Assembly (NCBI GenBank): GCA_015832175.1
Contig: WJXW01000008.1
Span: 434,001-498,000, forward strand
Source: Paraphaeosphaeria minitans
Lineage: Eukaryota > Ascomycota > Dothideomycetes > Pleosporales > Didymosphaeriaceae
DNA length: 64,000 nt
Direction: 5' to 3'
Of this stretch, positions 47,754 through 59,428 are shown in pieces. The translations under genes and the position numbers were made by a program. Position 1 is the stretch's first letter; each line of letters opens with the position of its first letter. The notes under the pieces are model-generated. The model saw only the letters and a list, made by a program, of their open reading frames with translations. It did not search any database and was not told where the DNA came from.

Positions 47754-49712
47754 TCACTTGAGGATACCATCCTTAATCATCTTCTTCTGGAGGTGCTTCT
47801 TGTATTCTGTAATGGAGCCCTCCCACTTGCGCACCGTCTTGTGTTCGCATACCATGATGTCCTTTGCAATCTTGTCGAGCAATCTGATACTCATTAGTAA
47901 CAATCCTAGCATAACAAGAACAAGCCATCAACTCACCGGAAGTCGTGGGATACGACGACAACGCCACCGCTGAAAGCGTTGATTGCGTCCGCCAAACTGT
48001 CAATCGTAGGAATGTCCAAACCGTTCGTAGGCTCATCGAGCAGAATCATGTTGGGACTCTCAATGGCCAATAGCGCGAAAACGATGCGGCTCTTTTGGCC
48101 TTCAGACAACGTAGCCATCTTGGCCGTTTGCCCTTCGCCAGTCATGCCGTAGCGGCCAAGCTGTTGGCGCCAGTACTGGAGATCTTGGGAAATGTGGGAG
48201 AACTTGTCGCGCACAAAATCAAGAGACGACTTAGTAAGATCGAGCTGTTCAGCCGAGTGCTGGCTGTATACACCAAGCTTCAAATGCGTGTGTCGAGAGA
48301 CAACACCAGAAGTTGGCGAAAGCGCGCCCGTGAAGATCTTGAGGAGGGTGGATTTGCCGACACCATTGGGTCCGACAAGGGCTGTTCGGGAGTCCATGTC
48401 AACACCAAAGTCGAGGTTCTCGTACAGATTGTCTTCGAGGTTGCCAGAGTATGAGAAGGTTACGTTATCGAGCGCAAGCACAGGAGGAGGAAGCTTCTCA
48501 ACGTCAGCGAAGCGGAAGGTGAAGACACGGTCGGCAATGACGGGCTGGATGAAGCCGTCGGCCTCCATCTTGTCGAGGATCTTCTGCCGGGACTTGGCCT
48601 GTCGGACCAAGTTGGCGTATGTACCAGCGGAAGCGATGAACTTCTTGATGTGCTTGATCTCATCCTGCTGCTTGTCGTAGGCCTTCATCTGGTTGACTTC
48701 CTGCTCAGTGCGTGTCTTGGTGTAGGTGTCGTAGTTACCACCATAGTACAGAAGCTGCTTCATGCGCATGTCGATCATGTTGGTGCAGACTCCGTTCAAG
48801 AAGTCCATGGAGTGCGAGACGAGAATAAGGGTGCGGTCCCACTTCTTCATGTATTCTTCCAACCACACGCAGGCTTCCAAGTCCAAATGGGCAGTCGGGT
48901 CATCGAGCAAGAGAAGCGAGGGCTTGACGAAAAGCGCCTTGGCGAGGGCGACTCTCATCTTCCAGCCACCGGACATGTCCTTGGTCTTCTTTTGGATGGT
49001 CTTCTTGTTGAAGCCGAGACCAGTCAGGATGATACCAGCACGAACGTGGAAGGTAGAGGGATCCATCTCCTCTTGTTTCTATCATGCAGGTCAGCAAAGA
49101 ACGATGGGTGTCACGGGGAACACCAACCTCGTAGATCTCCTCGAGAACGGGGCTTTCCGGGCCATCCTTCTCAAGAATCTCCTCGGCGAGCTTCTCCAGA
49201 CGGGCGAGCTCGTTTTCGGCCTCGCGGACAACCCAGTCAAGAGCGCCGAGCTCAGTAGCGGGGGCACCCTTGTCCAGAAGGTAGATGTCGATGTGCTCGG
49301 GGAAGGGGAACTCGCGCTGGTCGATAGCCTTGAGCAGCGTCGACTTTCCGCAGCCGTTCTCGCCAAGGAGACCGTAGCGGCGGCCGTAGTTGACCTCGAG
49401 GGTCGTGTCGTTGAAGAGGACGCGACCGTGGAACACGAGCGACGCCGAAGTGATCTTGACGTCTCGCGATGCCGCGAGAGAGGCCAGCACACCGGTGGTG
49501 ACACGGTCCGAGATGCCGAGCTTGTCTGTCTGCGCGGTGAGGGCCTTGACCTCGTCGTTCATGTCCAGGTCCTCGGCATCGCCATTCTCCGAGTTGGCCT
49601 TGGAGGCATTCTTGGAGGCAGCCTTGGAGGAGACCTTGGAGGCAGAAGTCTTCTTTTCCTTGCCGGCGGCGGCACGCTTGGCGTCGCGGGCAGCTTTGGA
49701 TGCGGAGACCAT
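47754..49712 (-). CDS. ARB1: ABCF ATPase Arb1, ribosome biogenesis factor
   Basis: Soluble twin-ATPase ABC protein needed for 40S and 60S ribosome biogenesis; shuttles between nucleus and cytoplasm. Exons on minus: 49712-49128, 49078-47937, 47883-47754; introns 49 and 53 bp; 618 residues against 610 in yeast. The Lys/Ala/Ser-rich N-terminus (1-50) is followed by NBD1 with G-E-N-G-C-G-K-S-T (117-125), signature M-S-G-G-W (230-234) and [13 protein letters not shown] charged linker with [13 protein letters not shown] follows, then NBD2 with G-P-N-G-V-G-K-S-T (431-439), L-S-E-G-Q-K-S and [10 protein letters not shown]. No membrane segments. NBD1 has Asp where Walker B normally has the catalytic Glu; NBD2 keeps it. 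Confidence 0.95.
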
Positions 49713-50256
49713 GTTGGGTGTATGTGTGGAGTGGAGGGTAACGGACGAGGGGCGACGAAATTTCGTGAGTCTCAAATTGCCCCGCTAACGCTACCTTATC
49801 GATAGGCCCTAGTGAATTCGCAGACTCCGCCACCATTGTGTGCCTGCGAGGCCCCATCTTGGGAAGACCTCGCTGCTTGTGTAAAGCCAGCGCATCGCCA
49901 ACGCCAATCTCTCACCACGTTCCTTCGCATGTCCTCTTCGCGGGTCAATGTGCCGATTCGGATAGGTACACTGCATTCCCGGGTTTCAACAGATGTTGTG
50001 TTCTTCATCAGACCGCGCATGGGCCTCACTCCGTCACACATCAACCACTGGTGCCCATTGCTTCTCGCTCTCTAGTGAACGCCAACACCGGCGATGCGGT
50101 TTCAGACATCTCGAGTTGCCCTAAGACGAACCGTAGTCTGTGCTATTGAAATCGAGCATGTGGATATCCAAACACAGCATATACAGTACGATACTGCAGA
50201 ACGCCTCGCAATGCAAGGCAACCAATCCATACTTCGCCGACGGCATCACCACTCTA
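49713..50256. other. Intergenic between ARB1 start and HPP-family 3' end
   Basis: 544 bp with no supported gene. It should contain the ARB1 promoter and leader; short open frames on both strands look random. Confidence 0.5.
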
Positions 50257-51453
50257 CTAATTCACGGGTCCAAGGCTAGGAGTCATCGACTTGTGCGCAC
50301 TTGATCCGCTCGAATTTGAATGCCGCGAGGACCCCAACGGGTCTTTTGCCAACTTATGTTGCAGCCGATCGAGCAACTCCGACTCCTCGCTGCTAATCAC
50401 CAGCGTGTCTGGCAACGTGACTCCGCGTCCTGTGATGGTGATCTGCAACATCTTGTCGTCACCTTCCATTTCCTCCAGGTCCTCGTTCCTCTCTTCGAGC
50501 CCCTCGGAACTATGAGATCCGACTTCAATGTCCTTTTCCCTCGTCTCGCGAAGAGGCAGCGGAGTCCACCAGTACACCGGGAATTGCCGTTGTATGTTGT
50601 TGATGAACATGCCAACGATGAGCATTAGGACGGCCCCAAGCATGACCAGGCCCACGAAATACCAGCCCATCTAGTTGGATTAGCCAGATTTCTCGCTACA
50701 AAGCCTCACTGTTCTAGTGTTATATATACCTCCGTAATTTCTGGCGATGTCGCGGCGAGGACCGCAGAGGCACCACCTGGCGGATGGACTGTGCCTGTGA
50801 GGAGCATAACAGCGGAGGCTATACCGCACGAAACTGCGCCTGCTATCCATTTTATTCTCTCGAAATCCGAGCGGAGACGGAAGAGCTTCGTAATCCCGAC
50901 GCCAATGATGGCAGAGAAGGTATGGCCAAGAAGAGCATTACGTGGTTGTCCTAGTGGTGAACGGATCGCGTTGTATTCTAAGATTGCCGAAGCACCCTTC
51001 TCAAGGTCAGCTCACGGACAAAAGAGTACGACGAGGCGAGTCGTGGCTCGCGTTAATTACAATTCAGTGAAACATTGCCTTATTTCGTGAACTGAGCTGC
51101 GTGTCATGTCGGAAGAACCATACACTCTGTATCGCTCGACTTCACCAGACCAGGCAAGCATACATAGAACAGAGTGTACTTACGTATGAGGCTATCAATG
51201 CAGGCGGGTGATGCATTTGTATAACTCTAGTATTGTTGAACACCGCAGCGACAATGGCCAAACCACAAAAGGCGCCCAGCAACGACCAAAAAGCTCCGAG
51301 GACGTTCCCGACATCCTGCTTCTGCTTCTTTCTATAACCGAGAAATCTGGAGATTGGTGGTGGTAGTCGGTAAAGAGGAGAGGGAGGGATAATGCGATTG
51401 ATGTAGCGGTCAACGTCGATATTCCATGCCTCCATCCTGCGGATGAAGGCCAT
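50257..51453 (-). CDS. HPP-family integral membrane protein
   Basis: Exons on minus: 51453-51184, 50999-50730, 50670-50257; introns 184 and 59 bp; 317 residues. Four hydrophobic segments: V-L-G-A-F-W-S-L-L-G-A-F-C-G-L-A-I-V-A, the A-L-L-G-H-T-F-S-A-I-I-G-V-G-I region, A-G-A-V-S-C-G-I-A-S-A-V-M-L-L-T, and F-V-G-L-V-M-L-G-A-V-L-M-L-I-V-G-M-F. The HPP motif occurs twice: M-H-H-P-P-A-L after segment 1 and T-V-H-P-P-G-G-A-S-A-V after segment 3. L-G-Q-P-R-N-A-L-L-G also fits the Pfam HPP family. The C-terminal 100 residues are acidic then Ser-rich and cytosolic-looking. Biochemical role in fungi is not established; a chloroplast relative transports nitrite. ATG 51453 gives a short N-terminus with M-A-F-I-R-R-M; a missed 5' exon is possible. 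Confidence 0.82.
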
Positions 51454-52592
51454 TCTGACCGAGTCAAGGTGTTGCGAGTTCAAATGCCAGAGCACGTAGT
51501 GAAACGAACGAAGGAAGAATCGTCAGCAAGGGTCTCGTATCGTCGCCGGTGAGAGTAACGCAGGGCAAGGCCACCGGTGTGGGCTACGTGCTTCCACAGT
51601 TCACCACCGATACGCCTGCGCACCCATAATAACTAAACGAGCACAATGCCGACTCTGGGATATTTCGGATGTTCTGTATCACGAGCATGACGCAGGACGA
51701 TCTGGCGGCGGCACCGGCACCAACGCTGGGCGTCTGACCCTATATGGGTTTCTGTTACCAAATAGCGGCCTAAAGGAGGAAATTCATCTCTAGGCAAGAA
51801 CATCGAAATCGTCCATCTCCTCGGCTCCGCGGCGACGAGCACAGCTTTTTTTTTCTCGCATGTATTGGTTTGACATTCTGCGTTCTGGCTCGCCCAACGC
51901 TGTGTTCCTTGCGGTGCTGTACCTAGTGTTCGCGGAAAGGTGCACCCTGGGCCACGTACCAGGCACGCACAGTTTGTCCAAGCGAAAAGTAGACCCGGTG
52001 ATTAGTAGGCGTCGCGTGAATGCAGTCCAGAGACGACAGGATTGACGGCCGCATGGTAAACGCTAGTCTACTGTATGTTAAAGGTCAGGATGTCGGGCGG
52101 TCGAAGCCGAAGCGAAGGCTGACAAGAACCCGGGGAAGCGGGCCCACGATGCTTGGCAGGTCCGCCACATTGCTTGTCAGTGTGCAGTGTGCACATAAAG
52201 GTCTACGAAAATCAAGACAAGCAAAGGTAAACAATGTGTGCTGGCGGAGCACCAGCCACCTACAGACCGAATATGATAAGACAAATATGCGACGGGTACA
52301 TTATTACAATGCTCACTGTATGATAATGTCCATGCGCCGTATGACCACCAGTAAAACACCTCTCCTGTACCTACACCATGCACAACGCCTGATGCTGAAT
52401 GCCGCTTATAAGCAACATATGTGCAGTCTTTTGGTGCAATGCCAATAATGATCCGCTCATGTCGCCGCCCTTTGGTAACCCATCCCTCACGCCCAGTGCG
52501 GCCTGTATCATTATTTTCGTAACTTCGATGCTAGGTGGTTTTTGATTCTTGTTGCTGCACCAGTGTGTATCATGCCCCTGCATCTCAACCGC
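51454..52592. other. Intergenic between HPP-family gene start and RAD16 3' end
   Basis: 1.14 kb, the longest gene-free gap among the core genes before 58.8 kb. No tRNA, repeat or conserved small frame was recognised. Frames up to 142 codons (52020-52448 plus) have no coherent composition. Confidence 0.5.
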
Positions 52593-55500
52593 CTAAGAGC
52601 CGCGGAAAAGGAACTGCAGATCTTCTGGACTCAGGCGATCCATGGCGACCTTGTCATTGTTGACGGTTCCAGCAATCATCGCTGCCTTCTTTTCTTGAAG
52701 AGCAACCATGCGTGACTCTACGCTGTCTTCGATGCAAAGTCGAGTAATAACACACGGGCGCTTCTGTCCAATGCGATGACAACGATCCGCAGACTGCCAT
52801 TCGGCTGCAGGGTTCCACCATCTGCATTTGTTAGCGCATGCACGCGCGAACCCAAGGAGAGGATATACTTACGGATCTACGATAAAAACCCTAGAAGCCT
52901 CCGTCAGATTGAGAGCAACACCTCCCGCCTTGAGTGATACCAAGAACACCTCGACGTCGGGATTGGTCATGAAGTGTTCGATGCTCTTTTGGCGCATGGC
53001 GGGCGTCATGGACCCATCGAGCATGACAGTGTTGAAGCCTGCGCGACGAAGGCGCCATTCAATCAGCTGAAGCATCGACGTAAACTGGCTGAACACGATT
53101 GATTTCAGTGTCTGTTTCTTGCTTCGGAGCTTGTAAAGATCATAGACGAGCATCTCGATTTTCGTAGACGATGTCCAGTTCTCCATCTTTATACGATTGA
53201 TGATCGAAGTCTTCTTGACTGAGTCCTCGTCTTGCTCAAGCTCCGGCTGCTCGAAATCGATCGAAAGAGCGATATGGCAGCGGGGACAGTCAGCATCAGT
53301 GCCGGAGGCCTCGCAGGTGTCCATGAAATCCTTGACACATGCTCGGCAAAACTCATGATGACAACGGGAACGGACCGCGTCTTCGGCAGGCTCGTCGCAA
53401 ATGTTGCACACATAAACGTTCTGACTGCCTTCAGCCGCCTTCTTCTTCAGAAGCAAATCAGGATGATTAGCAACTTGACGCATTTGCATAATGAGTCCGA
53501 AAATATTGGCATAGTTGTTGAGCATGACACCTTGCGCAACGTAAGTGTCAAACTTCCGAGCGGAATTTGACATGATGGATGTTGAGAAGTCTCGCTCGAC
53601 TTCACTGAAAAACTCATTGTGAATTACAATGTCCTTCATGGGCAACTCCATCGAGTTTGTGTGATCGCGTTTCATGCGACGCAGCATAATGCGAGCTGTG
53701 ATCATATGAAGCTTACCCAAGGCGTCCTCACGGAGCTCTGGATCATCGCCGGTAATTGGGTTAAGCAATTCTTGGTTGAAGACGGAAATATGCTCGGAAG
53801 CTCCGTGATTGCATGCTTTGCACATGTGGTCTTCGTCGACAGTCCAATGTAGCTGCTCACAGCCACAGCTTCGACAAAAGTAGTCGGCGAAGGGTCGAAC
53901 CTCAAGGAACCGCAGCAAGGAGAAGAACTCTCCGATTCGGTTCTGCACCGGGGTTCCGGACAGGCACCACTTGTAAGTACCTTTGAGCGCGAAGCAAGCC
54001 TTAGCAACACCAGTCGTACGTGACTTGATGCTGTGGGCTTCGTCCAGAATGAGCCGGTGGTATGTGATGGCGTGTAGAGGCGACGCTTCTTTTATGATAT
54101 CCTCGCCGCGCGTCCAGCCCTTGGTCTCCTTCCGATGCAGAGACTCCAGACTGTTGTACGACACCATGATGACATCGAACTTCCGTAAGTCTTTCACCGT
54201 CATCTTTTTACACTTGGCGTTAGTGCCGTGGTAAACGAGAACCTTGAGTTTGCCATCTGTGTACTCGCCAATTTCGTTGGACCATTGCATCAAAGCTACA
54301 GGTGGAACAACGACCAGCGTAGGTTCTTTCTGTGGCCAATCTGACATGATGAGCGAGACAGCTTGGATTGTCTTGCCCATGCCCATTTCGTCGCCAAGTA
54401 GACCACCTCTGTAAGTAGTTTTCTCTTGTCGTGTCATCCAGCTAAGGCCTTCAAGCTGGAAAGGTTTCAGACGGCGATTGATGGATTGCGGTTGCTCGGC
54501 TTGTTGCACTTCGAGTACTAGAACTTGTTCGAGCTCTTCCCACATAGTGAGAAGTTTTGGGTGAGATTCTTCTGCACGTTCGCGATTCATCGCACGCTTG
54601 CGTTCCCACCTGTCTGTAATATAAGCGAATCGCGCATTACGGCGGAGACGAGCCATTTTTTCTTCTCTCGACAGGGTTTTGGACTTCTTGCCGCGTTGCT
54701 TTTTTGCCGGGGTTGCCTCGCTCGCAAGGGCAGCGAGGGCCGGTTTGCTGACTTTCGGAAGCTCTGCATCGTCACTGTCGCTAACAGTGTCCGTGACAAA
54801 TCCAAGCACTTCGTCGTCATCCAATACGGAATTCGCAGTGTCGTCATCATCTTCAAGCTTGAATTCGTCTTCTTCGTCCAGATCGTCGTCCAGATCAGAG
54901 TCGAGCACGAACGTTTTCACCGCCTTTGCACTGGCACGGGTCGAACAACCTCGTGAGCTATTTCGTGGAGTGGTTGCGGGTGCCTTGCCCTTGCCTTTTC
55001 CGGTGTATGCTGGTGTTGTGAGAGCCCATGAGGCCGAGTCATCCTCCGAATCCATCGTGATCAGAGCCTGATTGGCAGCTTTACCTTTCCCTTTGCCTTT
55101 CCCTTTGCCTTTCAATGTGATCTCCCTTCGCTTTGCAAGTGGCTCGTCGTCCGACGACTCAACCAAGATGCCACGATCAAGCTCCAGTCTATCCTCCTCT
55201 AGCTGCAGTTGCATCGCGAGTTGGGCATCGGCATCCATGTCGTTATCTTCATTTAATGACTCCTGCACCATGGTGCGCGTTCGCTTCCGCGACGATGAAG
55301 CACCGAAGTCTGCGGTTACAGCTGCACTAAGACCGCTTTGGCGGGTTGTCTTTGCACTGCGACCGATTGAGAGCGCCGGTGTTGTAGAGATGCTCGTGCC
55401 TGGGGTGTCATAATCGGAATTCTCTAATGGCGGCGATCCGGTTGAGCTGTCGTGCTCGCGCTTCGGTTTTGCGTCTGAGATCTTTATGGATGGTATGGAA

Positions 55501-55734
55501 ACTGCCTTGAGCAGTTGACGGCTGGAGTTGCGCGGTGCCCTGTTTTGTTCCGTCTCTATGATTTCGTCTTCAGCATCGGAAGAATCAGGCACGAAGGAGC
55601 GGGTACGCTTTGCCGCAGGGCGGGATACTTTTCGCACTTGAAATGCAGGTCAGTTGCAGTCAAACAAGAGAGTCTATGTGAAGGGCAAGCCTACCGGGAA
55701 AAGCATTCGGAGTAGCATTGACTGAACTCGCCAT
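52593..55734 (-). CDS. RAD16: DNA repair protein Rad16: SNF2-type ATPase with inserted RING finger
   Basis: Component of the Rad7-Rad16 complex for global-genome nucleotide excision repair; ATP-driven translocase and E3 ligase. Exons on minus: 55734-55695, 55636-52873, 52821-52593; introns 58 and 51 bp; 1,010 residues, longer than yeast (790) through a charged N-terminus. Residues 1-340 are low-complexity with K-G-K-G-K runs at about 189-198 and 226-231 and acidic blocks. Helicase motif I is G-D-E-M-G-M-G-K-T (about 428-436), motif II D-E-A-H (about 545-548). A zinc-binding insert C-R-S-C-G-C...C-K-A-C follows, then a C3HC4 RING at about 757-800 ([17 protein letters not shown]). Motif VI is [10 protein letters not shown] in the last exon. 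Confidence 0.95.
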
Positions 55735-56722
55735 GTCGTCGGCGTTGAGGAGAGTCGATGACCTCCGGCTGGAGCGTCGGGGTGCCATTGCTGCGAATAG
55801 ATAGGGTCAACGAAGACCAATGCGGCGATTGTGAGGTGAGGGCGCCCGAGCGAAGTTTACGGAAGAAAGCACCAGCGGTGATGGAGAGGGTGGGAGCGCC
55901 ACCAATTAGGTCGCGTTGAAAGATGCGCGCGATCACGCCTGTGGTGGCAAATGGCGAGTACTGGAAACAGAACCTGACCAGGGGAGGCAAGCAAAGCGAT
56001 AAGTGCACGGCTTTGTGGGTGGACCGCGGCGACTATGTACGCATCATCAGCTGTAGCGACGCGTCCAAAGGCGCCTTTCTTTTTTAGAATGAGGGGGTGT
56101 TAATGCCCGTCGCGTCGTCACTGCTGCCTGGCCACCGCGAAACCACGTGACCACTTTACATAGTTTCCGAGAAGGACGCGCTGGACGCTTGGGCCAGTGC
56201 TGTACAGGGTGGACGCATTTACAGCGATGACATTCACGTTTGTTTGTTTGTTTGCTTGTTTACTTATATATGTGTTTGCTTGCTTGTTCTGCGAGTGCGG
56301 TTCCTGGTAAAGAGGTCTGACTTGCATTGCACGCAAGCAATACATTGCAGCGTTGATATCTATCCCAAGAGTATCAGCACCGTTCGTAGCCGTGTACAAC
56401 CTAATTTACACCGTACAAGTGAGTCTCAATGCGCTGATGGGACTTGAATTCAAGAATCCACAAATGTCTCACCCCAGTACGAGGCAATTGACAGTCAAAC
56501 ATGTGGTCAGAGAAGACTTTGGACGCGGCTAGAAGGTGGCATTCCGACAAGGGTTAGGCTGGCGCCAGGGCTCCCAGGAACTGTGGCCTTTTGGCGCAGC
56601 TCCAAGCGCATCCCGCACAAAATCGTCCCATCTCTTTCACCACGCCCCGCCACAACAGGAGACGAGTTCGCTCACCAGTATTAACCACCCTTCAGACACT
56701 GCCATCGCTACCAACATCCATC
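55735..56722. promoter_or_regulatory. Divergent promoter region between RAD16 and PHO88/SND3
   Basis: 988 bp between divergent starts. It contains a CACGTG box at 56144-56149 (CCACGTGACC) that could bind a bHLH factor such as Cbf1, and a GTTT/GCTT-type simple repeat at about 56238-56290. No gene is supported; which gene the box serves is unknown. Confidence 0.45.
56238..56290 (+). repeat. GTTT/GCTT tetranucleotide simple repeat
   Basis: GTTTGTTTGTTTGCTTGTTT followed, after an interruption, by GTTTGCTTGCTTGTT. An imperfect microsatellite in the RAD16-PHO88 spacer. Confidence 0.75.
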
Positions 56723-57424
56723 ATGGCGCTCAACCCGCAGATGTACGTGGCTGTGACGCCTCCAACAAACAAAACCGCCTACTGACGTTGCGTGCAGTAC
56801 CAACCTTCTCATCATCCTGGCATTTATGCAGATCTCGAAGAAGGTCCCTTTCGATAATCCCGATGTCCTCAACGGCGTGCGCGCGCTGTACATCCTCTCC
56901 AATGCCATCATCGCTGGCATCTACCTCTACGTGCAGGCGCAGATCAAAAAGAAGAATGGTGCATACACCCCGTGCCGTCTCTGCAGGCCTCTTTGCGTTC
57001 TGTGTATAGCGCTAATGGTCCTCCCACAGATATGACCGTCGTAAAGTACGTCGAGCCCGCTCCGATGGGTTCCGGCGAGGAGCCCAAGTTCGTCGCGACC
57101 ACCGTCAAGGCATACGATCTCCAGCAGCTCCAGGGCCTCTTCAAGGCACAGCTCATGGGCGTCGGCATGATGGGCGTTATGCACATTTACATGAAGTACA
57201 CCAACCCGCTGCTTATCCAGTCCATCATCCCCCTCAAGGGCGCCTTCGAGGGCAACCTTGTCAAGGTCCACCTCTTCGGCCAGCCCGCTACCGGCGATCT
57301 TCAGAGGCCTTGGAAGGCAGCCGGTGGTTTCATGGGCGCTATGCAGGGTGGTGAAATCAAGACGGACAAGAAGAGCATCGAGGCTGCTGAGCGTGCTGGA
57401 CGCGGTGGCGTCAAGGACGAGTAA
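56723..57424 (+). CDS. PHO88: Pho88/Snd3-like ER membrane protein
   Basis: ER membrane component of the SRP-independent (SND) targeting route; first described in phosphate uptake. Exons 56723-56742, 56798-56958, 57030-57424; introns 55 and 71 bp; 191 residues against 188 in yeast. Exon 1 codes only M-A-L-N-P-Q plus two bases, joined to I-T-N-L-L-I-I-L-A-F-M-Q-I-S-K-K. Hydrophobic segments: residues about 7-19, 35-50 (A-L-Y-I-L-S-N-A-I-I-A-G-I-Y-L-Y) and 100-115 (L-M-G-V-G-M-M-G-V-M-H-I-Y). Family signatures include Y-D-L-Q-Q-L, H-I-Y-M-K-Y-T-N-P-L-L-I-Q-S-I-I-P-L-K and W-K-A-A-G-G. The second donor, GTGCAT, is weak but required by the frame. Confidence 0.93.
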
Positions 57425-57874
57425 ACGCTCTATATTCAGGGCTTGAAGGGCACGAACACAGACTAGCGCTACCGCTACGTATGTTAGCTGTATTTTACCA
57501 TTGCTTCTCGGGAGCAGCAGCAAGAATCGTGCTTGCTGGTCTTGGACGACATAGAATTGAAGCGGTTGCCATGCCAAACACAACCACGCTTTCGAACCCT
57601 TCGGATATAGGTATATGACTATCCGAGGTTCGAAAAATGTAAGCATCCGTTTCTTTCAAGATACAAACAGGTACCGTCATGCCAGTTCAATCCTATCATT
57701 GTTGCGACCATGTAGGCAACGACGAGATATTTTGGTCAACCCGTGGAAGGTTACTAGGAAAGAGCTGTGGGTGTCCTATTCGAACTTCACACTTAACATG
57801 TTCAAGCACGATCTCGCAAGGATATGATGTGAAGCCTGAGTTGTATGTGCTCACAGCTTCGACTTGATTGATGG
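57425..57874. other. Convergent 3' intergenic region
   Basis: Between the 3' ends of PHO88 and the dehydrogenase gene. No coding or repeat feature is seen. Confidence 0.5.
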
Positions 57875-58825
57875 TCATATAATGTTCTTAAGCTCCTGCC
57901 CCGCGAGGAATTTCCGCAGATTGTACGCAATGAGCGCCTCTGGGTTTTGCGGCCTGCCTCCAGCTGCGTGTGGGCTCACAATGGTGTTTGGTGTCTTCCA
58001 AAAGCGCGAGTCCGAGGGCAGGGGCTCCGTCTCGAAGACATCGAGCGCTGCACCGCCAATGCTTCCCTTGTCCAACGCCTCGGCCAAAGCGGCCTCATCG
58101 ATTGACGATCCACGACCGACATTGACAACCCAAGCATGCTCAGGAAGCAACTTTAATCTTTCGGTGTTCAGCACGTGTTTTGTTGCGTCGGATCCGGGCA
58201 GAATCATGACCAAGGCGTCCGTCTTGGGAAGCAATTCTTGAAGCTTGTCTTCTCCGTACACCTCCACGCCATTGCGTACGCCAGCGCTGCGTGCAAGGCC
58301 AGTCACGTTTGCCCCCAACGCGGTAAGCCATGGTGTCAATGTCTTCGCAATGTTGCCGAATCCCCAAACCAGAATATTGGCACCTTGCAGCGAGGTGAAC
58401 TTTCCCTTTGGACGATCGGGTTGCGGTCCGCCCAAATGACCCGGCCACTTTCCCTCAAGTTGATGATCCCTCATTTCATAGAAGCGGCGCGCGGCATTGA
58501 GCAAAAGGGCCAGAGTGTGCTCTGCAACGGTGTGATCGTGCAGCCCTGAACCCGTGCAGATTGTGATCTTGGAGGAATCGAAGCCTGCGCTGAGAACGTC
58601 GTTGGGGCCTGCGGCAAGGGATTGGATCCATCGCAACTTTGTCAGGCGCTTGGCCTCCTCCTTCAGTCGAGGTACAGGGTTGGTCCAGGTGATGAGGATC
58701 TCGGCGTCGAGGAGGTTGTCCGGGATGGGCTCTTTGACGTCGTAGGAATGCAGAGAGACACCGAAGCCCTCAAGCAGGCCGGCGTCAATTGCGAGCGAGG
58801 TCGGGTAGAGGAGTTTGGGAGCCAT
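57875..58825 (-). CDS. D-isomer-specific 2-hydroxyacid dehydrogenase, NAD(P)-dependent
   Basis: Intronless, 316 residues, the normal family length. The family interconverts D-2-hydroxyacids and 2-oxoacids (substrates vary: glyoxylate, hydroxypyruvate, phosphoglycerate, others). The N-terminal half is the substrate domain, with T-G-S-G-L-H-D-H-T-V-A-E-H-T-L-A (about 91-106). The Rossmann domain starts I-L-V-W-G-F-G-N-I-A (151-160). The catalytic triad is visible: Arg238 in V-V-N-V-G-R-G-S, Glu in L-D-V-F-E-T-E-P-L-P (261-270) and His286 in V-S-P-H-A-A-G-G. The acidic residue that usually fixes NAD after strand 2 is not obvious (G-L-A-R-S-A), which may mean NADPH use. No targeting signal; probably cytosolic. 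Substrate cannot be named from sequence. Confidence 0.9.
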   Translation of the reverse strand: MAPKLLYPTSLAIDAGLLEGFGVSLHSYDVKEPIPDNLLDAEILITWTNPVPRLKEEAKRLTKLRWIQSLAAGPNDVLSAGFDSSKITICTGSGLHDHTVAEHTLALLLNAARRFYEMRDHQLEGKWPGHLGGPQPDRPKGKFTSLQGANILVWGFGNIAKTLTPWLTALGANVTGLARSAGVRNGVEVYGEDKLQELLPKTDALVMILPGSDATKHVLNTERLKLLPEHAWVVNVGRGSSIDEAALAEALDKGSIGGAALDVFETEPLPSDSRFWKTPNTIVSPHAAGGRPQNPEALIAYNLRKFLAGQELKNII

Positions 58826-59428
58826 TGTGAAAGTATGTGCGCTGGAAGAGGAGGATAGATTGGCCTGGTTGGATGTTTATCAAGAAATGTGAGCGAGGGA
58901 GGAGCTCCCAACTTGTCGGCAATGAGGTCAGTCGCCGATACCCCGCCATCGGCATTTGACCGCTGCGGTAAATGACGGTAATGTTCTGGAAAGCCGAGTC
59001 TTGGATGTGGACATGGACTCGGTGCGGAAGAATCATACACCGAGAATTTTCCGATGAAGCCTCGCTGTGTAGCAGTGACGGGGTGACGGTGTCTCGGGGG
59101 CTGGATACGCTTGCCCGAAACGGAGACATTTTACGAAGAGGCCTCAGAGGGCAAGTAGGTACGAACTTGAATGGTTACTATTCACAAACGATGCTCGCTG
59201 TGATGTGAAACCTGCTTCAACTCACCTACAATTCATCTTTGATGGCAGTGTCCTACTCGCATGGGGCTGTGCCATCCACGAAGGTCGCGACGCGGTCTGG
59301 TGGTGGCGCGTCCTCATTGCTGCTTGACGTGTTCAGATTACAAAAGTCCCCACATCGGACTCTTTTGGCAGAGAAGACTTCGCAAAGAACAGTTGTCGCT
59401 GAGATGGGCTCCAGATGCGGAAAGACTT
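58826..59428. other. Promoter-side intergenic region of the dehydrogenase gene
   Basis: 603 bp with no supported gene, leading into the minisatellite cluster. Overlapping frames on both strands show no family features. Confidence 0.45.

Noticed and set aside
48762..49805. 347-codon plus-strand frame
   Set aside because: Antisense to ARB1, whose two ATPase domains are unmistakable.
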